Below, piece by piece: positions 17,947-27,888 of a stretch of 64,000 nucleotides of DNA; the first letter of the stretch is position 1, and each line of letters starts with the position of its first letter. The translations under genes and the position numbers were made by a program. Below the pieces are notes generated by a model that was given only the letters and a program-made list of their open reading frames with translations, made no database searches and had not been told where the DNA came from. The stretch is taken from positions 37,417 to 101,416 of the forward strand of contig CASDOW010000001.1 in assembly GCA_949282195.1 (NCBI GenBank). Reading direction: 5' to 3'. The stretch is from an uncultured bacterium (GTDB taxonomy: Bacteria; Cyanobacteriota; Vampirovibrionia; Gastranaerophilales; Gastranaerophilaceae).

Positions 17947-18696
17947 TTATAATAAAACAGTGGTGATTATAGGGCCGTCTTGTGTTGCAACAACTGTATG
18001 CTCAAAGTGTGCGGAAGGTTTTTTGTCATCTGTTACAACTGTCCATTCATCAGCTAATGTATGTACATCATCGCATCCAAGATTAAACATAGGTTCAATT
18101 GCTATAGCGCAGTTGTTTTTGATGATTATATCGCAGTTTGTTCGATAATTAAATAAAAACGGATCTTCATGCATTTCTCTGCCCACGCCATGACCGCCAT
18201 ATTGTCTTACTATGCCGACTTTTGCTTCAAGCGCAACATCTTCAATAGCAGCTGACACGTTTTCCAGAGGTTTATCGGGAATCATTTGTTCTATCCCTTT
18301 AAATAAAGCTTTTTCGGTTGCTTTTAATAAATTTTCAACTTCAGGACTGATTTTACCGACAGGATAAGTCCAAGCGCCATCACCCACTAAACCTCTAAAA
18401 GTTGCGCCGACATCAATTGAAATAATATCCCCTTCTTTTAAAATAGCGTCTTTAGAGGGAATTCCATGGACAACTTGTTCGTTTATTGAAGTACAAATTG
18501 AATTAGGAAAGCCTGCATAACCTAAGAAGGTCGGAATAGCTTTATTTTTTTTGATTATATCATAAGCAATTTTATCAAGTTCAAGAGTAGATATTCCCGG
18601 TTCTATGACTTTTTTCATTTCTTGATGAACAAGAGCAACGATATTTCCGGCATGGCGCATTAATTTTATTTCTTCTCTTGATTTTTTATGTATCAT
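17947..18696 (-). CDS. map: Methionine aminopeptidase, type I
   Basis: Map removes the initiator Met from new proteins. The metal ligands are in place: SIDVGATFRGLVGDGA (two Asp), GGHGVGREMHEDP (His), AIEPMF (Glu) and EHTVV (Glu). The length (249 aa) is that of the short form without an N-terminal zinc region. AAGGAA precedes ATG 18696. It is a single gene here, separated by about 100 bp from the HD-GYP gene and about 65 bp from comEC. Confidence 0.96.
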   Translation of the reverse strand: MIHKKSREEIKLMRHAGNIVALVHQEMKKVIEPGISTLELDKIAYDIIKKNKAIPTFLGYAGFPNSICTSINEQVVHGIPSKDAILKEGDIISIDVGATFRGLVGDGAWTYPVGKISPEVENLLKATEKALFKGIEQMIPDKPLENVSAAIEDVALEAKVGIVRQYGGHGVGREMHEDPFLFNYRTNCDIIIKNNCAIAIEPMFNLGCDDVHTLADEWTVVTDDKKPSAHFEHTVVATQDGPIITTVLL

Positions 18697-18762
18697 AATA
18701 AAATTCCTTATTTTGACTTTTAGGGCGACTATATTATATAACGGGAAAATTGTTTTTTCAAA

Positions 18763-21333
18763 TTAAGAATTTTCTTTTATCAGATTTTGCATAAAATCGC
18801 TTTTATGAAACGGGAGTTCGTCTTTTTTATTGAAAAATACTTTTTTTGTTGAGCGGGTTGATTTTTCAAAATGTTTAAAAACAGGTTGTGTGTTTTTATC
18901 TATTGTTATTTTTACAAATCCGTAGTTTTTTGTTGAGATTGTTTTAATATTATTATTCTCTAATAGTATTATTGTTGAATAATGAGGATGATTAAATTTA
19001 TTAAAGCCTGTTGAGATGAGCGCATATTTTGGCTTTAGCTGTTTTATCATGGCATTATTTATGACATTTTTTGCACCATGGTGTCCTACTTTTAATATTT
19101 CAATTTCATCTTTAATATCTTTTTTAATTTTATTAAAACCTTCAACGCCGCAATCTGCCATAAAAAGATAGTTTTTGTTTTTGTAGGTTAAAAGAGTAAT
19201 GATTGATTCTTCGTTATCATATTTATCATTATCTTTATTGAAATTAGCTTTAAAAGTTTTTATTTTTAAATCTTTTTCTTCATAGATTAAATCATTATTC
19301 TTCGCTATTGAGTAGTTTAGATGTTTTTCTTTGATATATTCCATAATGGAAGATGAAATTTTTGATTTTGTTTGTTCTTTTTGAATAATTACATTTTTTA
19401 TTTTGATATTTTTCAATAAATCCAATGCTCCGCCGCAGTGGTCTGAATCAAAGTGTGTTATTTCAAGAATTTCCAGAGATTTTATTCTTTCATTTCTTAA
19501 ATATGGCAGAATAACATTTTGTGCGCTGTTTGTTGATTTATAGATAATTTTCCCCGTATCAATCATAATGTATTTATTTTTTGGGGTTTTAATTAAAAAA
19601 CAATCTGCATTTTCAACGTCAAACATCGTAATTTCAAGATTATTTTGAAAATAGGCAGGTTTTATAAAGCTCAGAAGGAAAATAATTATACAAATATAAA
19701 AGATAATAGCGTGTTTTGTTTTTTTAAAATTATTTTTTAAATTTAAAATAAACAACAAAATTAATATCCAAAAGCCCAATATTTGAAAGATATTGAAGCC
19801 GTTTGTTGCAATAAGAGAAAAGTCGAAAGACGAGAAAAATTCGCTGATTTTAATTAATAAACTAATTAAGGGGTTTGCTATAAAATCAAAAAACGAAACG
19901 CAGTAATTGGAAATTTTAGGAATGAGGGCTAAAATTGAGCTTAAAAAACCCGTAAAACTCAATATTCCGATAAAAGGAACAACTGCAATATTTGCAAATA
20001 TACTCAAGGGCGCAAGATTGTTGAAATAGTGCATTTGCAGAGGTATTACCCATAATTGCGCGACAAAAGGAACGCAAATCATAGAAACAATATTTATAGG
20101 TGAAAATAAAAACAGAATATATTTTTCAAATCGAGATTTATTTTTATATTTTTCTTTGTATTTTTCATCTTGCTTTTTAAATTTGTCAATTATTACAGGA
20201 CAACAAGAAATTAAGCCAAATGTAACCATAAAAGATAATTGAAAACCAACATCAAAAAACATTTTAGGATTAAAAAGGAGTATTAAAAAACCGACAAATG
20301 AAATAAGTGCAACTGAATCAACATCTCTGTCTATTAATTTACCAAACAGAATAAATAAAAGCATTAAAGAGGCTCTTAAAATGGAAGGTGGAAAGCCTGT
20401 CATAAATGTGTATAAAATTACAAATACGGCACCTGTTAAAATCGACAGCTTGTAGGGCAGCTTTATTAAACTTGCTATCCACCACCAAATTCCGTAAATT
20501 AAAGCAACATTTAAACCGCTTGCCGCTAAAAGGTGCAGTAATCCTGAATTTTTAAAATTTTCTTTTATTGTTTCATCAGGATTAATTGTTTCATTACCAA
20601 AAACAATACCGCCTAAGACTTCTAAATTAGGGGATTTTATTGTTTTGGAGTGTTTTTGTATGATTTTTTCTCTGGTTTTTTCAAAGTTGTTTAAAATGTG
20701 ATACCAGTTATTTTTAAGATTATTATTGAATTTTGAATTTTCGATTAATTCTACATTGTTATTAGAATAAAAAACACTGTAACAATCATTATTTGAGAGG
20801 TATTTCTTATAATCAAATTGATAGGGGTTTGTGGCTTCTTTTGGAGTTCTCAGTTTGCCTTTGAGTTTAATGGTGTTTCCTATTTTTATAATATTTTCAA
20901 GGTTTTTATTGTAATCAATGCTAACTAAAATTTTAGAATTAATATCTGAAAAGGTTTTGTTAAAAATCTCTGCCCTGTTTATCAAAAGATAAAATTTTAT
21001 TTTGTTGGTTTTATCTGAAATATTTTTGGAGCTTATGATTTTACCCTCTACTGTGGCGTTTGAACAGTTTATGCCTTTTAAAATGTCGTCATTATTACTT
21101 AAGGTTGCTCTTATAAAACCGACAAAAAAGATTAAATATAGAATTAAGATTTTCTTTTTGTCATAGTTAAAAGTTAGAAAAAGAACAGATAAAATAATAA
21201 AAGCTAAAAAGGAAAATAAGATTTCATGGTTATAAAAACAGCCTAAAACGCCAAAAATGTAAAATAAAGAAAATAATACAGTGAAATTTTTTTCATATAA
21301 AAAAGTTTTTGTATTTTTATTCATTTTAATCAA
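18763..21333 (-). CDS. comEC: DNA uptake channel ComEC/Rec2
   Basis: ComEC forms the inner-membrane channel for single-stranded DNA in natural transformation. The 856-aa protein has the three expected parts: an N-terminal membrane/OB-like region (about residues 1-190), a polytopic competence domain (about 220-540, starting at LLHLLAASGLNVALIYGIWW), and a C-terminal metallo-beta-lactamase-like nuclease domain with ITHFDSDHCGGALDL, MADCGVEG and VGHHGAKNV. The start overlaps the end of ftsY by 8 nt. Together with the type IV prepilins, this makes competence plausible. Confidence 0.95.
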   Translation of the reverse strand: MIKMNKNTKTFLYEKNFTVLFSLFYIFGVLGCFYNHEILFSFLAFIILSVLFLTFNYDKKKILILYLIFFVGFIRATLSNNDDILKGINCSNATVEGKIISSKNISDKTNKIKFYLLINRAEIFNKTFSDINSKILVSIDYNKNLENIIKIGNTIKLKGKLRTPKEATNPYQFDYKKYLSNNDCYSVFYSNNNVELIENSKFNNNLKNNWYHILNNFEKTREKIIQKHSKTIKSPNLEVLGGIVFGNETINPDETIKENFKNSGLLHLLAASGLNVALIYGIWWWIASLIKLPYKLSILTGAVFVILYTFMTGFPPSILRASLMLLFILFGKLIDRDVDSVALISFVGFLILLFNPKMFFDVGFQLSFMVTFGLISCCPVIIDKFKKQDEKYKEKYKNKSRFEKYILFLFSPINIVSMICVPFVAQLWVIPLQMHYFNNLAPLSIFANIAVVPFIGILSFTGFLSSILALIPKISNYCVSFFDFIANPLISLLIKISEFFSSFDFSLIATNGFNIFQILGFWILILLFILNLKNNFKKTKHAIIFYICIIIFLLSFIKPAYFQNNLEITMFDVENADCFLIKTPKNKYIMIDTGKIIYKSTNSAQNVILPYLRNERIKSLEILEITHFDSDHCGGALDLLKNIKIKNVIIQKEQTKSKISSSIMEYIKEKHLNYSIAKNNDLIYEEKDLKIKTFKANFNKDNDKYDNEESIITLLTYKNKNYLFMADCGVEGFNKIKKDIKDEIEILKVGHHGAKNVINNAMIKQLKPKYALISTGFNKFNHPHYSTIILLENNNIKTISTKNYGFVKITIDKNTQPVFKHFEKSTRSTKKVFFNKKDELPFHKSDFMQNLIKENS

Positions 21334-22261
21334 ATAAAGCGCTTATAAATTCATCTTTGTTAAATTCTTTTATGTCGTTTATTCCTTCGCCTATCCCGAT
21401 TAATTTTGTGGGTAGTTTGAGGGTTTTGGCAATCGAAAAAATAATTCCGCCTTTTGGTGTTCCGTCTAATTTTGTTATTGCAATAGCTGATATATCAACT
21501 GCTTCGTTAAATACCATAGCTTGATTTAGTCCGTTTTGTCCTTGGGTGCCGTCTAAAACAAGAATAGTTTCAAGGTTATCGTTTTCAATTTTTTTAGCTA
21601 TGACATTTTTTATTTTCTTTAGTTCTTCAATTAAGTTGAACTTGTTTTGCAGCCTTCCCGCGCTATCGATAATTACAACGTTATAGTTTTCTTTTCTGGC
21701 TGAATCAATTGCTCTATAAGCTAAAGAAGCACTATCAGCTTTGTCTTCTCTTAAAATATCAACCTCGGCTCTTTTAGACCAGATATCAAGCTGTTCTTCG
21801 GCAGCCGCTCTAAAAGTATCTCCTGCCACAAGAAGAACTTTTTGTCCTTCTTTTTTAAATTTATTGGCAAGTTTGCCTATTAGGGTTGTTTTTCCGGCTC
21901 CGTTCACGCCTACTACAAAATAGATGTTAATTTTATTTTTATCAAATTTTAATTTTTCATCAGGAGCATTATTTAAAATATTAACAAATTCTTCTTTTAA
22001 AAAGGGTTTCAATTGAGAAGATTTAATTTTTTTGTCTTTTAATTTTTCAACAAGTTCAACCGATAAATCCACTCCTAAATCTGCTTTGATTAACATTGAT
22101 TCAATATCATCAAATTCGTATTCATTGATAACATCATCATTTGTTATTGAAATAACGCCATCAATCAAAGAGCTAATTGTTTTTGACAGAGCGCTTTTGA
22201 GGGTGTTTTCTTTTTTTTCTTCGTTTTTATTTTTTTTAAAAAAATTAAACATATTTTTCAA
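21326..22261 (-). CDS. ftsY: Signal recognition particle receptor FtsY
   Basis: FtsY docks ribosome-SRP complexes at the membrane. The protein is the NG core only: a helical N domain (about residues 20-95) and the SRP GTPase domain with GVNGAGKTTLIGKLA, GDTFRAAAEEQL, DSAGRLQNK and TKLDGTPKGG. The acidic A domain is nearly absent, as in many short FtsY proteins (311 aa). It overlaps nusB by 17 nt upstream and comEC by 8 nt downstream, so these three form one coupled operon. Confidence 0.95.
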   Translation of the reverse strand: MKNMFNFFKKNKNEEKKENTLKSALSKTISSLIDGVISITNDDVINEYEFDDIESMLIKADLGVDLSVELVEKLKDKKIKSSQLKPFLKEEFVNILNNAPDEKLKFDKNKINIYFVVGVNGAGKTTLIGKLANKFKKEGQKVLLVAGDTFRAAAEEQLDIWSKRAEVDILREDKADSASLAYRAIDSARKENYNVVIIDSAGRLQNKFNLIEELKKIKNVIAKKIENDNLETILVLDGTQGQNGLNQAMVFNEAVDISAIAITKLDGTPKGGIIFSIAKTLKLPTKLIGIGEGINDIKEFNKDEFISALFD

Positions 22262-22898
22262 CTACTTTAGCCAAAATGCCGTTTATAAATGAAGGTGAAT
22301 CATCTGTTGAGTATTTTTTAGCAAGTTCTAAGGCTTCATCTATAACAACCTTGTGAGGTGCATCTTTAATGAATACCAATTCTGTTATTGCAATTCTTAA
22401 GATGTCTTTATCTATTTTGAATAATCTGTCTATATCCCAGCCAAAAGCAAACTCGCTTATCATTTTATCGATTTCTTGTTTATTTTTTTGATAATCGCTG
22501 CAGATTTTTAAAATGTAGCTTCTAACGTCTTCTTGAGATGATAGTGTGCACAATTCCGCTATATCAAGCGCGCTTATTGTTTTTTCGCTTGCGTTTAATA
22601 AAACATCAATTTTAGCTTCTAAATCAGAAGTTAAAGGAAGTGCAACGGGTATATTCTCGCAATCAATCGGGCGAGAAAGATTGTCGGGGTGATTGTTTTC
22701 AAATTCAATTATTTGATTTTTGATTTCGTTTAATTTTGAAACACACATTGAAATTTCATCAGAAGATGTTGAAATAAGTGTTCTAACTGATTTTAAGATG
22801 ATAGAAGAAAAATCTTCACTTTTGTATTTTTCTAAGTTTTTATCTAATTGGGAAAATAATATTAAAGTCAATTCCCTGCTTGCTCTTCTTGCTTGCAT
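22245..22898 (-). CDS. nusB: Transcription antitermination protein NusB
   Basis: NusB binds boxA RNA with NusE (S10) and supports rRNA transcription. The N-terminus MQARRASRELTLILFSQLD has the Arg-rich pattern of the family, and the C-terminal part (about residues 130-215) has VIDEALELAKKYSTDDSPSF with FINGILAKV, the NusB signature. The 217-aa length exceeds the usual 140-150 aa because of an insert at about residues 50-115 of the kind found in cyanobacterial relatives. AAGGAA precedes ATG 22898. Confidence 0.92.
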   Translation of the reverse strand: MQARRASRELTLILFSQLDKNLEKYKSEDFSSIILKSVRTLISTSSDEISMCVSKLNEIKNQIIEFENNHPDNLSRPIDCENIPVALPLTSDLEAKIDVLLNASEKTISALDIAELCTLSSQEDVRSYILKICSDYQKNKQEIDKMISEFAFGWDIDRLFKIDKDILRIAITELVFIKDAPHKVVIDEALELAKKYSTDDSPSFINGILAKVVEKYV

Positions 22899-22953
22899 TG
22901 TTTAAATTCCTTTTTTTATTATATTCTTAATTATATTGAAAACACATCTATTT

Positions 22954-24030
22954 TCATAGAATTTTTTTAATTGTTTCAACATATTTTGTTATAATTTTTT
23001 CTTTTTCATAATTTTTCATTGATTTAAGCGCGTTTTGTGAAATTTTTTCTTTTTCTTCTTTTGAAAAATTTTGAATTTTTAATAAAATTTCTTTTATATC
23101 TTCTATATTGGGATTAATTAAAAAACCGTTTTTGTTATTTTTTATTATTCCGTCTATTCCTTCGTTTTTAATTCCTATGGTAATTAAACCTCTTGAAAGT
23201 GCCTCAAGATATGCTAAACCAAAGGTTTCTTTTATGGATGGAAGAATAAAAATATCATTTTCATCCAGTTTTTTAAAGATTAAGTTATGGCTTATATAAG
23301 GCAGGATTTTAATTTTATCTTGAAGATTTAGCTTTTTGATTAGATTGCTTAAATTTTTATATTCTATGCCTTTCCCATAGATTTTATATTCAAAATCAAA
23401 ATCAATTTCGCTCAGCGCTTTAATAACAAGGTTTAGATTTTTTCTTTTGATTAATTTTGAGAGTGTAATTATTTTTAATTTATTTTGATTAAAAGATTTT
23501 TTTTCTTTTATACTTTCTTTTTCAACAAATGAAGGAAGTATAAAATCCGCATTTAATTCTTTTTTTAAAAATTCGCTTCTGGCGCCTGTTAGAGTTGAAT
23601 TTTTTAGCGCTTTTTTTAATCTGTTTCTAAAATATAAACTGTATTTAAATTCTTTTAAAACTCTATAATCGCTGTAATGCAAGATAGAAATTCTTGGAAG
23701 TTTTAATTTTTTGTTGATTAAATCAGCATAAATATGCCCTGAAGGCATATGAGAAATTATTATATCGTATTTGTTTTTTAATTTAAAATTGTCAAAAATA
23801 AAAGGCAGAAAAAAGTTTCTGTTATAAATTTTAATGTTATTTCTTAGATATATTCCTGTTTTAGAGATTTTATGCCCCCTTAAAAAAGTATTTAATAGGA
23901 AATTCGGGCGAATAACCTCTATTGAGATATCTTCAATTTCTTTTAGCGCAAGCGAAAAATCCTCTAAAACTGAAGGGATTGAGCTGTCAGATTTTAGAGG
24001 ATATAAATCGCTAATTAATAATATATTCAT
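22954..24030 (-). CDS. Glycosyltransferase, GT-B fold, family 4 type
   Basis: The 358-aa protein has the two-domain layout of GT4 enzymes: an acceptor domain from MNILLISDLYPLKSDSS, a linker, then LKIITLSKLIKRKNLNLVIK and the nucleotide-sugar motif ILPSIKETFGLAYLEALSRG (E-x7-E). It probably transfers a sugar to a cell-surface polymer or lipid; donor and acceptor cannot be told from sequence. It starts on the base where glyS ends (shared position 24030), so it is translated together with glyS and sits upstream of nusB in the same leftward block. Confidence 0.88.
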   Translation of the reverse strand: MNILLISDLYPLKSDSSIPSVLEDFSLALKEIEDISIEVIRPNFLLNTFLRGHKISKTGIYLRNNIKIYNRNFFLPFIFDNFKLKNKYDIIISHMPSGHIYADLINKKLKLPRISILHYSDYRVLKEFKYSLYFRNRLKKALKNSTLTGARSEFLKKELNADFILPSFVEKESIKEKKSFNQNKLKIITLSKLIKRKNLNLVIKALSEIDFDFEYKIYGKGIEYKNLSNLIKKLNLQDKIKILPYISHNLIFKKLDENDIFILPSIKETFGLAYLEALSRGLITIGIKNEGIDGIIKNNKNGFLINPNIEDIKEILLKIQNFSKEEKEKISQNALKSMKNYEKEKIITKYVETIKKIL

Positions 24031-26087
24031 TATAATTTTTCAAAATCGCAAACTATATTGAATTTTTCATTTAGTTTTGATAAAAGTGCAAGTCTGTTAT
24101 TTTTGATTTTTTCATCTTTATCCATAACAAGAACTTTATCAAAGAATTGAACAATCGGATTTATTAAGCATTTTAGAGATTGAATATATAAATCAAGATT
24201 GTCTGTATTTGTATTGTGATTTTTAATTGCTTCGTAAAGAGTTTTTTCTTCATCTAAAACAAATAAATCACTTGAAACATTATCAAAAGAGTTGTTTTTT
24301 AATATTCTTTTAACTCTTGTTGCGTTTTCTTTGATTAATTCAAAATCATCGTTAGTTTGATATTTGGTCAAGATTTTTGCTTTTTCAATAAAGCCGACCA
24401 AATCTTTTAGGGGGTTAAAGTCTGAAAGCGAATTAATAACTTGGGCTTGGAAATCTTTTTCATACATGAATAATAATCTTTGAGTGAAAAATTCTTTCAG
24501 TTCGTCTAAAATGGTATTTTCAAGCTCAATATCAAATTCTTTTGATAATAAATCAAGAGAATGTTTGATTATGGTTTCTAAATCAAGATTTAGATTTTTT
24601 TCAATAACTGTTCTTAAAACGCCAATTGCGGCACGTCTTGCGCCAAGAGGGTCGTTTGAGCCTGTGGGGCGTTTTTTCTTTTTATCTTTTTGAGTTGAAA
24701 TAAATAAAGCACAAATTGTGTCGATTTTATCGGCAATTGAAACAATTTGTCCTTCTATTTCGCTCGGAAGTTCGGAGTTTGCTCCAAGAGGGAAATAGTG
24801 TTCACAAATTCCTTTTGAAACAGATTTATTTTCATTGTCTTTTTGTGCGTAATTTTGACCGATAAAGCCTTGAAGCTCAGTAAATTCAAAAACAAGCTTA
24901 GTAGATAAATCGCATTTTGATAAAAGCGCACATCTTAAAATGTTTGAATTATCTTTAATTGATAGTTTATTTGAAATAAATTCGGATAAATTAACCATTC
25001 TTTGGGTTTTGTCAAAAAGAGAACCTAGGCCTTTTTGGAAGGTCATACCCTTAAGATTGTCCAGTTTATCTATTAATTTTGTTTTAGTATCTTCATTATA
25101 GAAAAAGGCGCCGTCTTCAAGCCTTGCGGTTATAACTCTTTGATTTCCCGCTTTAATGTTTGAAAAATCATCTCCTACATAATTTGCCATTGTGATAAAT
25201 TTATTGGATAATTTTCCTTCTCTATCCCATAGGGGGAAGTATCTTTGGTGTTGAGTCATAACTGTTGTTGTAACTATTGAAGGAATTTCAAGATATTTTT
25301 CATTAAATTCACACAAAACAGGAATTGGCCATTCTGTGATAAATGTTATTTCTTCCAATAAATCTTCAATATTTTCAAGTTTTAGCTCAAGGTTGTTATC
25401 TTTAGCGCAATTTTTAGCAAGATTTATAATGAGGCCTTTTCTTTCGTCTTGATTAGTTATGACATTACCTTGTTTTAAGATTTCAAGGTAGTTTTTAGGT
25501 TCGTCTATGGTTAAAAATCTGTTTTTAGAGTATCTGTGACCTTGTGTTTTATTTGTTGCTTTTTTATCAAGAATATTAAGGTCAACAACCTCGTTTCCTA
25601 AAATTGCCACAACATTTTCAATCGGGCGAGAGAATTTTTCCGTATTATCTGCCCAGCGCATGAAGTGTGAACCTTGCATTTTTAAGATTAAAGATTCAAT
25701 ATTGTCTTTTAGTATTTCAGGGGTAGTTTTGCCTTTTATTTCGATTTTTGCCCAGATGTAGTTATCTTTTTCATAAAGCATTGAGGTTTCAATGTTGTTT
25801 TTCTTTGCAAAACCAACTGCCGCAGGGCTAAAAGTACCGTCTTGATTTTTGGCAACGGTTAAAATAGGCCCTTTGATATCTTTTTCAATGTTTTCTTGTT
25901 TATCAGCTAAGTCTGAAACAATTACCGCCAATCTTCTCGGTGTTGCATAAATTTTAATATCGCCGTAATTAAGCGCATTTTCTTTAAATAATTTTTCAAA
26001 AGAGCTTTTTAGCTGCACAATTGCACTTGGAATAAATTTGTATGGAAGCTCTTGAACCAATATTTCCAGTAAAAAATCTTTTCTCAT
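24030..26087 (-). CDS. glyS: Glycine--tRNA ligase beta subunit
   Basis: GlyS is the tRNA-binding subunit of the bacterial alpha2-beta2 glycyl-tRNA synthetase. Motifs typical of the beta subunit are seen at the start (LLEILVQELPYKFIPSAI), in the middle (MRWADNTEKFSRPI, TVMTQHQRYFPL, ARLEDGAFFYNED) and late (SIADKIDTICALF, DPLGARRAAIGVLR). The length (685 aa) is normal. The alpha subunit gene glyQ is not in the window. A tRNA-Gly gene, its substrate, lies 3 kb away. Confidence 0.96.
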   Translation of the reverse strand: MRKDFLLEILVQELPYKFIPSAIVQLKSSFEKLFKENALNYGDIKIYATPRRLAVIVSDLADKQENIEKDIKGPILTVAKNQDGTFSPAAVGFAKKNNIETSMLYEKDNYIWAKIEIKGKTTPEILKDNIESLILKMQGSHFMRWADNTEKFSRPIENVVAILGNEVVDLNILDKKATNKTQGHRYSKNRFLTIDEPKNYLEILKQGNVITNQDERKGLIINLAKNCAKDNNLELKLENIEDLLEEITFITEWPIPVLCEFNEKYLEIPSIVTTTVMTQHQRYFPLWDREGKLSNKFITMANYVGDDFSNIKAGNQRVITARLEDGAFFYNEDTKTKLIDKLDNLKGMTFQKGLGSLFDKTQRMVNLSEFISNKLSIKDNSNILRCALLSKCDLSTKLVFEFTELQGFIGQNYAQKDNENKSVSKGICEHYFPLGANSELPSEIEGQIVSIADKIDTICALFISTQKDKKKKRPTGSNDPLGARRAAIGVLRTVIEKNLNLDLETIIKHSLDLLSKEFDIELENTILDELKEFFTQRLLFMYEKDFQAQVINSLSDFNPLKDLVGFIEKAKILTKYQTNDDFELIKENATRVKRILKNNSFDNVSSDLFVLDEEKTLYEAIKNHNTNTDNLDLYIQSLKCLINPIVQFFDKVLVMDKDEKIKNNRLALLSKLNEKFNIVCDFEKL

Positions 26088-26245
26088 AATAAATAAATTA
26101 TATTATAAAAAATTAAAACAAAATATAGACCTTAAAAAATATATTAAGAAAATGCAACAAAAACGTTACAATAATCAAATTTTTTTTGAAAAAAAATTTA
26201 TTATGTGTCAAATTATAGATAAAGAGATTATTGGGTTTATAAATT

Positions 26246-27862
26246 TTGTTAATACAGGATGTGGAAATACTGGAAATAACTGACGAGCAAGCCTACGAAG
26301 CTAAGCTTTTAGCTGCCGGTTTATCCGATGCTAAGGCAAGAAAAAGAGGTATGCTTGATATGCTTGGCATTTCTTGTGCGATAAGTTATTTAAATGCTAA
26401 AAAAATCAGAGTGAATACAAACAGAAGCGTATATAAAATACCTCTTTTGTTTGAGGAATTTAAAATAACTGATATATATTACGGTAATTATAGAATTGAT
26501 GTCATAACGCTATATAAAGAAAAGACAATTAAAATTCCTAAAATCCATTCTGAAATGGATATTTTACCTCATTTTTATTTTGTTGTGCAAATCGGTGCAA
26601 AGATAAAAGAAGCAAAAATGATTGGTTTTATTGATTCGAAAAGTATCAGTAATTGTTCTTCTGATTCCAAATTTTATTATCCTACATTGGATATGATTTT
26701 TGATGTAAATAAGTTTTTAAATTTAGCTCGTCATTCAATACCTACAAAAACCCTTTTGGGTAAACACACCGATTGTATGGGCTTGTTTTTGAAATTTATG
26801 GATAATGAATTGTCTTCTTTATATAAAAGACAGATGATTCAGCATTTGATGAATTGCGAATCATGCAGAGCAAGATTTATTGACGCGGTTGAGTTTGAAA
26901 AGCTTGCAAATAATATAAAATATTACCCTGATGTTATAAGAAAAGTTGAAACAAGGGTTAAAATTAATAATGTTTCTTCAGATATCGAAGCTCCTAAAAA
27001 AGCAATGACTTTAGAAGAAAGCCTTGAAAACGTTGTTATAAATGAAGAAAATGAAGTTCAAAATCAAACGTTTATAGACATAGAACAAAAGCCTGAAGAA
27101 AAAAGAGAAGATTTTTCAGATAAAGAAAAGCCAAAAACGGTTCAAATGTTTGATTTATCTTCTGATGAAACAAAAAAACAGATAAGCAGAAATTTAATAG
27201 ATTCTATTTTTAGCGAAATTCCTAAATTGGAACTGCCCCAGATAAAAACAGTGGTGAGTGCTAAAAACAGAAGAACCTTGATAATTATAGCTTTGGTGTT
27301 TATTATTCTGGGCAGTTTTGCTCTTATTTCAATAAAAGGAAGCACGGAAACTCTTGAAGAAAATGCTCCTTTGGCAGAATTTGAAGAGGTTAATGAAACT
27401 TATGATGATTCTTATTTATATTCTGATACTCCTCAAGGTCAAGCACAGCTTATTCCAAAAGAAACAAATATTGATGATTTTGTTATAAATCAGCCGATTT
27501 CAACTAAACCGACATATACTCCTTCTGTTGCAAAGATTTCTTGGGAAGCCCCTGAAAGTATAGTTAAGAAAGACAGTTACACTAAGTTTTTGCAATTAGT
27601 GGGTAAAAATATTAAATTGAATTTGCAGAATGATTTACTTTTAGTAAATGATATTCCTATAAATAAGGTTGTAAAGTTGGATTTGAAGATTGCTTCAAAC
27701 GGCAATGTAGATGATATTAAACTTTCTTCTTCATCAGGAACTGTTGCAATTGATAATGCAATAAAAAAAGTTATAAATGATACTCTGACATATATGAAAC
27801 CGCCAAGCAACGGCTTAATTTCAAAAGCTGCCGATGTTACTTTGGTGGTTGAATTAAAATAA
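26246..27862 (+). CDS. Membrane protein with zinc-finger-like and TonB-C-like domains
   Basis: I do not recognise the whole 538-aa protein. The first 150 residues are soluble. At about residue 199 the segment HLMNCESCRARF gives the H-x3-C-x2-C of anti-sigma zinc fingers (zf-HC2), following a short helix with Cys and Asp. A Glu/Lys-rich linker leads to one membrane segment at about 343-362 (LIIIALVFIILGSFALISI). The C-terminal 90 residues resemble a TonB C-terminal domain (VVKLDLKIASNGNVDDIKLS). The start is TTG 26246; GTG 26261 is an alternative. An envelope-sensing role is possible but unproved. Confidence 0.72.
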   Translation: MLIQDVEILEITDEQAYEAKLLAAGLSDAKARKRGMLDMLGISCAISYLNAKKIRVNTNRSVYKIPLLFEEFKITDIYYGNYRIDVITLYKEKTIKIPKIHSEMDILPHFYFVVQIGAKIKEAKMIGFIDSKSISNCSSDSKFYYPTLDMIFDVNKFLNLARHSIPTKTLLGKHTDCMGLFLKFMDNELSSLYKRQMIQHLMNCESCRARFIDAVEFEKLANNIKYYPDVIRKVETRVKINNVSSDIEAPKKAMTLEESLENVVINEENEVQNQTFIDIEQKPEEKREDFSDKEKPKTVQMFDLSSDETKKQISRNLIDSIFSEIPKLELPQIKTVVSAKNRRTLIIIALVFIILGSFALISIKGSTETLEENAPLAEFEEVNETYDDSYLYSDTPQGQAQLIPKETNIDDFVINQPISTKPTYTPSVAKISWEAPESIVKKDSYTKFLQLVGKNIKLNLQNDLLLVNDIPINKVVKLDLKIASNGNVDDIKLSSSSGTVAIDNAIKKVINDTLTYMKPPSNGLISKAADVTLVVELK

Positions 27863-27888
27863 TGTGATAAAAATCAATTGAGGCAAAT

